Positions 1 to 5,463 of a DNA stretch of 7,478 nt are shown here, in pieces. Position 1 is the first letter of the stretch; every line of letters starts with the position of its first letter. Location of the stretch: contig JASHVA010000152.1 in the NCBI GenBank assembly GCA_030039715.1, forward strand, positions 1-7,478. The letters are read 5' to 3'. Position numbers and translations under genes: made by a program. The notes beneath the pieces were generated by a model. It was not told the DNA's origin and ran no database searches. It saw nothing but the letters and a program-made list of their open reading frames with translations. Origin of the DNA: Thermoplasmata archaeon. Lineage in GTDB: Archaea; Thermoplasmatota; Thermoplasmata; Lutacidiplasmatales; UBA184.

Positions 1-1
1 C

Positions 2-646
2 CTGATCGTCGACGGCGGGAACTCGTACTACCGCGACACGCTCCGCCGCGCCGCGACCGTCACGGGCTGGGGATTCCGGTTCGTCGACGTCGGGACGAGC
101 GGCGGGATCTGGGGGCTCGCGGAGGGGTACTCGATGATGGTCGGCGGGGCGCCGGAGGACGTGGAGCGCCTCCGCCCGGTCCTCGAGACGCTCGCGCCCG
201 GTCCGCAGCGGGGCTGGGGCCGCATGGGCCCGGTCGGCTCCGGCCACTTCGTGAAGATGGTCCACAACGGGATCGAGTACGGGATGATGCAGGCGTATGC
301 GGAGGGGTTCGCCGTGCTGCAGGGCAAGACCGAGTTCGCGCTCGACCTCCACCAGATCGCCGAGGTCTGGCGGTACGGCAGCGTCGTGCGCTCCTGGCTC
401 CTCGAGCTCACCGAGGACGCGCTCGCCGAGAACCCGACGCTCGCGGGGATCGAGCCGTGGGTGGTCGACTCCGGGGAGGGTCGATGGACGGTCGCAGAGG
501 CGATCGACCTCAACATCCCCGCGCCGGTGATCACGCTCGCGCTCCAGGTGCGCCTGCGCTCGCGGGAGGCCGACCCGTTCACGGAACGGCTCCTCGCGAT
601 GATGCGCAACAAGTTCGGGGGCCACGAGGTCAAGCGGGAGAGCTAG
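2..646 (+). CDS. gnd: 6-phosphogluconate dehydrogenase (decarboxylating), short form, 5'-truncated by window edge
   Basis: This enzyme oxidises 6-phosphogluconate to ribulose-5-phosphate and CO2 with NAD(P)+, the last oxidative step of the pentose phosphate pathway, in the cytosol. The window holds the last 214 residues. Visible family motifs are DGGNSYYRD (4-12), VDVGTSGG (28-35) and GSGHFVKMVHNGIEYG (79-94). The last contains the expected catalytic Lys (K85), Asn (N89) and Glu (E92), with the family's seven-residue Lys-Glu spacing. The protein stops about 120 residues after this motif, so it is the short (~300 aa, GndA/YqeC-like) form without the long C-terminal domain of the ~470-residue enzymes. 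The N-terminal Rossmann motif that decides NAD versus NADP is outside the window. It is the first visible gene of a (+) operon, with zwf starting 2 bp after its stop. The family is very secure; cofactor and promoter cannot be read. Confidence 0.95.
   Translation: MIVDGGNSYYRDTLRRAATVTGWGFRFVDVGTSGGIWGLAEGYSMMVGGAPEDVERLRPVLETLAPGPQRGWGRMGPVGSGHFVKMVHNGIEYGMMQAYAEGFAVLQGKTEFALDLHQIAEVWRYGSVVRSWLLELTEDALAENPTLAGIEPWVVDSGEGRWTVAEAIDLNIPAPVITLALQVRLRSREADPFTERLLAMMRNKFGGHEVKRES
636..640 (+). promoter_or_regulatory. Shine-Dalgarno site for zwf
   Basis: GGGAG lies inside the last codons of gnd, 8 nt before the ATG at 649. It supports 649 as the zwf start over in-frame starts further upstream such as the GTG at 457, which would lie deep inside gnd. 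The placement suggests translation of zwf is coupled to that of gnd. Confidence 0.6.
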
Positions 647-648
647 GC

Positions 649-2106
649 ATGGTCTCGCCCCCGCCCCAACGCCACCTCTTCGTCGTCTTCGGCGCGACCG
701 GGGACCTGATGCAGCGGAAGATCCTCCCGGTGCTCTTCCAGCTGCGCGCCTCGGGCAAGATGCCCGAGGGCAGCCTCGTCCTCGGCGTCGCCCGCCGACC
801 GATCGACGACGCCACGTTCCGCGCGCTCGCCCGCTCCTCGCTCGAGAGCGCCAAGGTCGCCGACGCGGCCCGGGTCCAGGCGTTCTGCGACGCGAGCCTC
901 TTCTACCAGTCGGTGCCGGACGAGACCGCGCCGAGCTTCGCGGCCCTGCGCGCCCGCATCGAAGCGATCGAGCGCGAGCATGGCCTGCCGGGGAACCGGA
1001 TCTTCTACCTCGCGCTGCCGCTCGACGCCTTCGCGCCGACATTGACCGGCCTCGGGGTGGCCGGACTCCACACGGCCCCCGGCTGGACCCGCGTCGTGAT
1101 CGAGAAGCCGTTCGGGCGCGACCTCGCCTCCGCCGAGGCGCTGAACCGGCTCGTCCACCAGTACTTCGACGAGAAGCAGGTCTACCGGATCGACCACTAC
1201 CTCGGGAAGGAGACGGTCCAGGACCTCCTCGTCTTCCGATTCGCGAACATGTTCATCGAATCGCTCTGGAGCCGGGAGCGGATCGACGAGGTCGAGATCA
1301 CCGTCGCCGAGTCGCTCGGCGTGGAGGCGCGCGCCCAGTACTACGAGAGCGCGGGGGCCCTGCGGGACATGATCCAGAACCACGCGACGCAGATCCTCAC
1401 GCTCGTCGCGATGGAACCGCCGGCGACGCGCGACGAGGACTCGATCCGCAACGAGAAGGTGAAGGTGCTCCAGAGCGTCGTGCGGATCGCGCCGGGGGAT
1501 GTCGTCCGGGCGCAGTACACCGCCGGCAAGCTCTCGGGCGCCTCGGTGGCGGGGTACCGGCAGGAGCCGGGCGTCGCGGCGCAGTCCGACACCGAGACGT
1601 TCGTCGCCCTCCGGCTCAAGATCGCGAACTGGCGCTGGCAGGACGTCCCGTTCTTCCTGCGCACGGGCAAGCGGCTCCCGGCGAAGGCGACGCGGGTCGT
1701 CCTCACGTTCAAGGCGCCGCCGGTCTCCTTCTTTCAGACCTCGGAAGAGTACGAGGCCAACCCCGACCGCATCTCGATCCTGATCCAGCCCGACGAGGGG
1801 TTCGAGCTCGCGTTCGAGGTGAAAGTGCCCGGCCGGGAGCTCCGCGTCCAGACCCACCGGATGGTCTTCCACTACCGCGACGTATTCGGGGAGCTCCCCG
1901 ACGGCTACGAGACGCTGCTCGTGGACGTGATGCTCGGCGACCCGACGCTGTTCGTCCGGGCGGACGAGGTCGAGGAGTCCTGGCGGCTCTACGAGCCGCT
2001 CCTGCGCAGCCCCCCGCGGCTCTCCTTCTATCCCGCGGGTTCGTGGGGACCCGCCGAGGCGGAGAGCCTCGTTCGGGAGTGGGGGCACCGGTGGTACACC
2101 GAGTGA
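649..2106 (+). CDS. zwf: Glucose-6-phosphate 1-dehydrogenase
   Basis: It oxidises glucose-6-phosphate to 6-phosphoglucono-1,5-lactone with NADP+ or NAD+, the entry step of the oxidative pentose phosphate pathway. The 485-residue protein has the usual length of the canonical bacterial/eukaryotic family. The N-terminal Rossmann domain begins with FGATGDLMQRK (14-24). EKPFGRDL (152-159) and the signature RIDHYLGKE (180-188) follow; the latter holds the Asp/His pair and Lys of the substrate site. YYESAGALRDMIQNH (231-245) ends in the His expected to act as general base. RTGKR (338-342) lies in the C-terminal domain. All key residues are present. The start follows the gnd stop by 2 bp and has a GGGAG site. 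It is not the unrelated haloarchaeal Azf-type enzyme. Cofactor preference cannot be told by eye. Confidence 0.97.
   Translation: MVSPPPQRHLFVVFGATGDLMQRKILPVLFQLRASGKMPEGSLVLGVARRPIDDATFRALARSSLESAKVADAARVQAFCDASLFYQSVPDETAPSFAALRARIEAIEREHGLPGNRIFYLALPLDAFAPTLTGLGVAGLHTAPGWTRVVIEKPFGRDLASAEALNRLVHQYFDEKQVYRIDHYLGKETVQDLLVFRFANMFIESLWSRERIDEVEITVAESLGVEARAQYYESAGALRDMIQNHATQILTLVAMEPPATRDEDSIRNEKVKVLQSVVRIAPGDVVRAQYTAGKLSGASVAGYRQEPGVAAQSDTETFVALRLKIANWRWQDVPFFLRTGKRLPAKATRVVLTFKAPPVSFFQTSEEYEANPDRISILIQPDEGFELAFEVKVPGRELRVQTHRMVFHYRDVFGELPDGYETLLVDVMLGDPTLFVRADEVEESWRLYEPLLRSPPRLSFYPAGSWGPAEAESLVREWGHRWYTE
2090..2095 (+). promoter_or_regulatory. Probable Shine-Dalgarno site for pgl
   Basis: GGTGGT ends 7 nt before the GTG at 2103. 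GGTG pairs with the CACC of a 16S rRNA 3' end of the AUCACCUCC type. It is weaker than the zwf site, but together with the 4-bp overlap it favours 2103 over the GTG at 2091. Confidence 0.4.
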
Positions 2107-2864
2107 GCCCGCCCGTCCGGGTGTTCGCGGACCTCGACGGCGCGTCGGCCGCGCTCGCGCGCCACGTGGCCGACCGGGCCCGGGCGGCGGTCCGCGACCG
2201 GGGTCGGTTCTCGATCGTCCTGTCCGGGGGCCGGACGCCGCTCCCCCTCTTCCGCCGACTTGCCCGGGGGGGAGGGTCCGGGATCCCTTGGCGCGCGACC
2301 GACGTGTTCTTCGCCGACGAGCGATGCGTCCCGCCCGACCACCCCGACAGTAATTTCCGCCAGGCGTGGGAGGCGCTGCTCTCCCGGGTGCCGATCGACC
2401 GCCGCCGCGTACATCGCCTCCGGGGAGAGCTTCGCCCGATCTCGGTCGCCGCGGCCCGCTACGCGAGGCTCGTCGGACGGGCACGCGTCGGCGGACCGAG
2501 CGCGCCAAGGTTCGACCTCGTGATGCTCGGGATCGGCCCGGACGGTCACACGGCCTCCCTCTTCCCGGGGAGCCCGGCGGTCGAGGAGCGACGCCGGTCG
2601 GTCGTGGCGGTCCGTCGCTCGGGGCTCGCCCCGTTCGTCGCACGCCTCACCCTGACCCCGCCGGCGCTCGCTTCGGCGCGGGACGTCTGCTTTCTCGTGG
2701 CCGGGGACGACAAGTCGTCGGTGCTCGCCGCGATCCTCTCCGCCGGGCCGGACGGAGACCCCGCGCTTCCCGCGAGCCGGATACGGCCGCCCCATCCGCC
2801 GACGTGGTACCTAGATCGCGCGGCGGCGGCGGAGCTTTCGCCGCGTCGCTCCGCGTCCGCGTGA
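2103..2864 (+). CDS. pgl: 6-phosphogluconolactonase
   Basis: It hydrolyses 6-phosphogluconolactone, the zwf product, to 6-phosphogluconate, the gnd substrate. The 253-residue protein matches the usual ~230-260 residues of the NagB-fold (DevB/SOL) lactonases. Visible motifs are SGGRTP (41-46, phosphate loop), ADERCVPPDHPDSN (71-84), GIGPDGHTASLFPG (143-156, containing the presumed catalytic His H149), RLTLTPP (181-187) and WYLDRAAA (235-242). The start is GTG at 2103, whose bases overlap the zwf stop (GTGA, 4 bp). The frame stays open upstream inside zwf, with other GTG codons at 2043 and 2091, but homology to the family begins only after 2103. The short tail after WYLDRAAA lies in the region that overlaps the opposing kinase gene. 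Glucosamine-6-phosphate deaminase shares the fold, but these motifs and the operon indicate lactonase. Confidence 0.94.
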   Translation: MSPPVRVFADLDGASAALARHVADRARAAVRDRGRFSIVLSGGRTPLPLFRRLARGGGSGIPWRATDVFFADERCVPPDHPDSNFRQAWEALLSRVPIDRRRVHRLRGELRPISVAAARYARLVGRARVGGPSAPRFDLVMLGIGPDGHTASLFPGSPAVEERRRSVVAVRRSGLAPFVARLTLTPPALASARDVCFLVAGDDKSSVLAAILSAGPDGDPALPASRIRPPHPPTWYLDRAAAAELSPRRSASA

Positions 2865-3581
2865 CGGCGGGGGCGCCGGTACGGGCGCCGGGACGGTGGG
2901 TGTCGAAGGCTCCCACAGCCGCAGGCCGCCCGTGACCGCGTTCTGGTTGTTCCCCCGCACGGCGTTGGGAGGGAAGGCCCGGAGTCTCCGGACGTTGCCG
3001 CCCCCGAGGACGATGTACTCGGGCTCGAGCGCGTCGGAGAGGAGCTTCGCGACGGTGAGCACCTCCCGCTCCCACTTCTTCCGTCCCAGGCGGACGAGGG
3101 CGGCCTCGCCGACGAACGCCTCGTACGTCCGGCCCTTCTTGAACGGAAGGTGGGCGAGCTCCATCGGCGCGAGCGTCCCGTCGAGCACCATCGCGGTCCC
3201 CAGCCCGGTCCCGAGGCCGAGGAACAGCATCCGACCGCCATGGTAGCTCCCGAGGGCCTGCATCGCGGCGTCGTTGACGATCCGCACCGGCCGCCCGAGC
3301 GCACGCTCGAAATCGAAACCGACCCAGCCGGTGCCGAGGTTCGGCGGGTCCTTGACGATCCGATTCCGTACGATGACGCCGGGATAGCCGATCGCCACGC
3401 GATCGAATCGTTCCCGTCGGAGGATCCGGTCGAGCTTGCGCAGCATCTTCGCCGGCGTCAGAGCGACTCCCGACGGGATCTTCACTTCGTGCGGCGCGTC
3501 GGAGAACGCCACCTTGACGTGCGAACCGCCGATGTCCAGCACCATCGTCCGGGGCGCGCGCCGGCGCGGGCGTCGGACCAT
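2811..3581 (-). CDS. ROK-family sugar kinase, polyphosphate-glucokinase-like
   Basis: It probably phosphorylates glucose to glucose-6-phosphate with ATP and/or polyphosphate, which would feed the neighbouring zwf-pgl-gnd operon. Of 256 residues, the core starts with VLDIGGSHVK (14-23, phosphate loop 1). It continues with GYPG (65-68), PNLGTGWVGFDFE (80-92, sugar site), VNDAAMQALG (102-111, with D104 as the expected catalytic base) and LGLGTGLGTAM (121-131, phosphate loop 2). E141 and H144 replace the ROK E-x-G-H motif as E-L-A-H. GRKKW (166-170) recalls polyphosphate glucokinases, and the CxCGxxGC zinc motif of many ROK proteins is absent. After GGLRLWE (218-224) comes a Pro- then Arg-rich 32-residue tail. 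I chose the ATG at 3581, not 3545, because a TATA-like box lies 22 nt upstream of it. Kinase fold is secure; phosphate donor and sugar are inferred. Confidence 0.85.
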   Translation of the reverse strand: MVRRPRRRAPRTMVLDIGGSHVKVAFSDAPHEVKIPSGVALTPAKMLRKLDRILRRERFDRVAIGYPGVIVRNRIVKDPPNLGTGWVGFDFERALGRPVRIVNDAAMQALGSYHGGRMLFLGLGTGLGTAMVLDGTLAPMELAHLPFKKGRTYEAFVGEAALVRLGRKKWEREVLTVAKLLSDALEPEYIVLGGGNVRRLRAFPPNAVRGNNQNAVTGGLRLWEPSTPTVPAPVPAPPPSRGRGATRRKLRRRRAI

Positions 3582-3603
3582 CGCGCCGGCCAGAACCGGT
3601 CGC

Positions 3604-3611
3604 CGATTTAG
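3604..3611 (-). promoter_or_regulatory. TATA-like promoter box for the ROK kinase gene
   Basis: Read on the minus strand, CTAAATCG is an AT-rich island in very GC-rich DNA. It ends 22 nt before the ATG at 3581, and no Shine-Dalgarno sequence lies between. This fits an archaeal TATA box driving a leaderless or near-leaderless transcript, and means the kinase can be transcribed independently of the oxidoreductase gene upstream. Confidence 0.5.
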
Positions 3612-3629
3612 CCTCCCCGTACCGGCGGC

Positions 3630-3650
3630 CCCGAGCTCGGGCCGCGCGGC
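3630..3650. repeat. Two abutting perfect palindromes in the kinase upstream region
   Basis: CCCGAGCTCGGG (3630-3641) and GCCGCGCGGC (3641-3650) share one base. They lie between the oxidoreductase stop and the kinase TATA-like box. They could be a regulator site or a transcript hairpin behind the oxidoreductase gene. No T-tract follows, so an intrinsic terminator is unsupported. GC-rich DNA makes chance palindromes fairly likely. Confidence 0.3.
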
Positions 3651-3665
3651 TCGGCCGCCTCGAAC

Positions 3666-4310
3666 TCAGGCGAGGACGCGGAACGCGACGTTGAAGTTGC
3701 GGAGCGACCCCGCCACCCGAACCCAGAGGTAGACCAGCATCTCGAGGCCCCGCGCGGCGTCGATCGCCCCGAGGTCGAGCACGTCCGTCCAGCCCCACGC
3801 CCGGAGGATCGACTCGACCTGCTTCTTCGCCGCCCCGTCGTTCCCCGCGATCATCATGGTCGGGGTGCTCCCCGCGATCGACGGACGGACCATCACCGGG
3901 GCCGGTACGATGTTGAAGCACTTCACGAGGCGAGCGCCGGGAAGCCGGCGCTGGAGCCGCTCCGCCAGGGAGTCGGTGACGGCCACGAAGAGCCCCGGTG
4001 GCAGCCCCCGCGAGAAGTCGAGCGCGTTCGTCGCATCGATCACCAGTTTCCCGTCGAAGTTCTTCGGACCGGCGGCTCCCACGACCTCCTCCGCGGCCGA
4101 GCCGAGGCACGCGACGACGAGGATCTCGCCGAATCCCGCCGCATCGGCGAACGATCCGACCGACCCCTTCCCGCGCACGGAGCGCTGCCAGACCGCGAGC
4201 TCGGACTTAGCGGGGTTCCTCGTGCCGATCCGAACCTCGTCGCCGTGCTCGACGAATCCCGTGCCGAGCGTCTGACCGACCACGCCACTTCCCAGAATGC
4301 CGACGCGCAT
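3666..4310 (-). CDS. F420H2:NADP+ oxidoreductase-like protein (NADPH-dependent F420 reductase family)
   Basis: Characterised members transfer hydride between NADP(H) and the deazaflavin cofactor F420 in the cytosol. The 214-residue protein matches the ~210-230 residues of archaeal Fno-type enzymes. It begins almost directly with a Rossmann motif, VGILGSGVVGQTL (3-15). TRNP (30-33) follows at the end of the second strand, where Thr/Ser-Arg selects the 2'-phosphate of NADPH. VIDATNAL (90-97), VKCFNIV (129-135, family VKAFN) and the C-terminal helix with RNFNVAFRVL (204-213) complete the family pattern. I chose the ATG at 4310 over the in-frame start at 4364 because the Rossmann strand starts there and a TATA-like box lies 22 nt upstream. 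Some relatives are annotated only as NADP oxidoreductases, and F420 use cannot be proven from sequence. It is transcribed away from the ABC operon. Confidence 0.85.
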   Translation of the reverse strand: MRVGILGSGVVGQTLGTGFVEHGDEVRIGTRNPAKSELAVWQRSVRGKGSVGSFADAAGFGEILVVACLGSAAEEVVGAAGPKNFDGKLVIDATNALDFSRGLPPGLFVAVTDSLAERLQRRLPGARLVKCFNIVPAPVMVRPSIAGSTPTMMIAGNDGAAKKQVESILRAWGWTDVLDLGAIDAARGLEMLVYLWVRVAGSLRNFNVAFRVLA

Positions 4311-4332
4311 GGCGGGCGAGAACCTCGCTCCG

Positions 4333-4340
4333 TCGATAAG
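4333..4340 (-). promoter_or_regulatory. TATA-like promoter box for the F420/NADP oxidoreductase gene
   Basis: Read on the minus strand, CTTATCGA ends 22 nt before the ATG at 4310. No Shine-Dalgarno site is correctly placed; a GAGG further away is 12 nt from the ATG. The spacing equals that of the kinase gene, so a leaderless archaeal-type start is likely. It is one half of a divergent promoter region. Confidence 0.5.
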
Positions 4341-4408
4341 GGTTGCCCGAGCCGAGGCCCTCATGCGGCCGAACGAACCCGAAATGAGCCGTGGTCGTGA
4401 GTTCCATC

Positions 4409-4416
4409 TTTATCTA
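4409..4416 (+). promoter_or_regulatory. TATA-like promoter box for the ABC exporter operon
   Basis: TTTATCTA is the clearest AT-rich element in the window and resembles the archaeal TATA consensus. It ends 21 nt before the ATG at 4438, with no Shine-Dalgarno sequence between, which fits a leaderless transcript. It faces away from the box at 4333-4340, with 68 bp between the two where a shared regulator could bind. Confidence 0.6.
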
Positions 4417-4437
4417 CACCGTGCGCTCGGGCGTACG

Positions 4438-5463
4438 ATGCAAGCAACGGGTCCCGTCGTCGCCCACGACCTCGTGAAGGTCTACGGAGGAAAGGTCCGT
4501 GCCGTCGACGGCGTGAGCTTCACCGTGGCTCCGGGCGAGATGTTTGGATTCCTCGGGCCGAACGGCGCCGGGAAGACGACGACGGTGCAGATGCTGACGG
4601 GGAACCTCAAGCCGACCGAGGGTTCCGCGGTCGTCGCCGGGATCGATGTACGCGCCGACCCGCACGAGGTCAAGCGTCGGATCGGCCTCGTCTTTCAGGA
4701 GTCCACGGCCGACCCCGATCTCACGGGCCGCGAGAACCTCGACCTCGCCGCGGCGCTCTTCGGAGTCCCGCTGCGCACCACTCGCTCCACGATCGACGGT
4801 CTCCTCGAAAAGATGCAGATCGGCGACGCGGCGGACCGGCTCGTCAAGACCTACTCCGGCGGCATGCGCCGCCGACTCGAGCTCGCGGTCGGGATCATCC
4901 ACTCGCCGAGCGTCCTCTTCCTGGACGAGCCGACGCTCGGCCTCGACCCGCAGGGACGCGCCGGGTTCTGGAAGTACGTGCTGGAGCTCCGGAAGGATCG
5001 CGGGATGACCGTGTTCGTCACTACGCACTACCTCGACGAAGCCGACACGATCTGCGACCGGATCTCGATCATCGACCACGGAAAAATCGTCGCCACCGGT
5101 ACGCCGTCCGAGCTCAAGGACCGGCTGGGAGGCGACGTCGTCACCGTTCGCCTCAGCTCGGCTCCCGGTCCCCAGGTGGAGACGGTCCTGGGCGGGCTCC
5201 CTGGGGTGCTGGGGGTCACCAAGTTCGAAGATAGCTACCGTGTCAAGACCCCGCGCGGAGAGGAGCTCATCCCCGTGCTCGTGGAGTCGTGCGATAAGGC
5301 CGGGATCCGGCTCGCCGGGATCTCGCTCAAGCGACCGAGCCTCGACGAGGTGTTCCTCGAATTCACCGGGCGTGAGTTCCGCGAGGACGAAGGAATGACG
5401 GCGACCGACCGGGCCGTGCGCATCGGACAGGTGCAGCAGGCGTTCGGGAGGGCCCGCCGATGA
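4438..5463 (+). CDS. ABC-2-type exporter, ATP-binding subunit (DrrA/CcmA-like)
   Basis: This is the ATPase that powers an export complex with the permease encoded next. In 341 residues all nucleotide-binding elements are intact: Walker A GPNGAGKTT (40-48), Q-loop Gln (Q87), signature YSGGMRRR (139-146), Walker B VLFLDEP (159-165), D-loop GLD (168-170) and switch His (H197). Residues from ~232 form the C-terminal domain usual for the drug-resistance DrrA group, with LKRPSLDEVFLEFTGR (297-312) as its end motif and a ~29-residue charged extension after it. The frame is open further upstream (in-frame ATG at 4297), but that would overlap the oxidoreductase gene and lacks family similarity. The TATA-like box supports the ATG at 4438. 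The stop overlaps the permease start as ATGA. The exported substrate cannot be read; antibiotic, lipid or polysaccharide export are all known for relatives. Confidence 0.93.
   Translation: MQATGPVVAHDLVKVYGGKVRAVDGVSFTVAPGEMFGFLGPNGAGKTTTVQMLTGNLKPTEGSAVVAGIDVRADPHEVKRRIGLVFQESTADPDLTGRENLDLAAALFGVPLRTTRSTIDGLLEKMQIGDAADRLVKTYSGGMRRRLELAVGIIHSPSVLFLDEPTLGLDPQGRAGFWKYVLELRKDRGMTVFVTTHYLDEADTICDRISIIDHGKIVATGTPSELKDRLGGDVVTVRLSSAPGPQVETVLGGLPGVLGVTKFEDSYRVKTPRGEELIPVLVESCDKAGIRLAGISLKRPSLDEVFLEFTGREFREDEGMTATDRAVRIGQVQQAFGRARR
5446..5452 (+). promoter_or_regulatory. Strong Shine-Dalgarno site for the ABC permease gene
   Basis: GGGAGGG lies in the last codons of the ATPase gene, 7 nt before the ATG at 5460. 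It fixes that start and supports coupled translation of the two subunits. It contrasts with the absence of any such site at the first gene of the operon. Confidence 0.65.

Larger units (their letters stand above)
4311..4437. promoter_or_regulatory. Divergent promoter region between oxidoreductase and ABC exporter
   Basis: This 127-bp gap is the longest non-coding stretch in the window. It holds the two outward-facing TATA-like boxes at 4333-4340 and 4409-4416. No convincing inverted repeat marks an operator; a CTCAT/ATGAG pair at 4360-4364 and 4384-4388 has only 5-bp arms. Both transcription units could share a regulator, but nothing shows it. Confidence 0.55.

Noticed and set aside
643..2643. 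A 666-codon open frame on the minus strand, antisense to zwf and most of pgl
   Set aside because: Its translation is Arg/Gly/Pro-rich with no recognisable domain. Long antisense frames are expected opposite GC-rich genes, and zwf and pgl are unambiguous on the plus strand.
2647..4110. A 487-codon minus-strand frame across the kinase and oxidoreductase genes
   Set aside because: It is out of frame with both well-supported genes, is low-complexity Arg/Gly/Ala, and shows no motif.
4360..4388. CTCAT / ATGAG inverted repeat in the divergent promoter region
   Set aside because: The 5-bp arms with a 19-nt gap are short enough to occur by chance, and no second copy supports an operator.
4297..4437. 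An N-terminal extension of the ABC ATPase by 47 residues from the ATG at 4297
   Set aside because: It would overlap the oxidoreductase gene, cover the TATA-like box, and add residues not found in the family, whose homology begins at about 4450.
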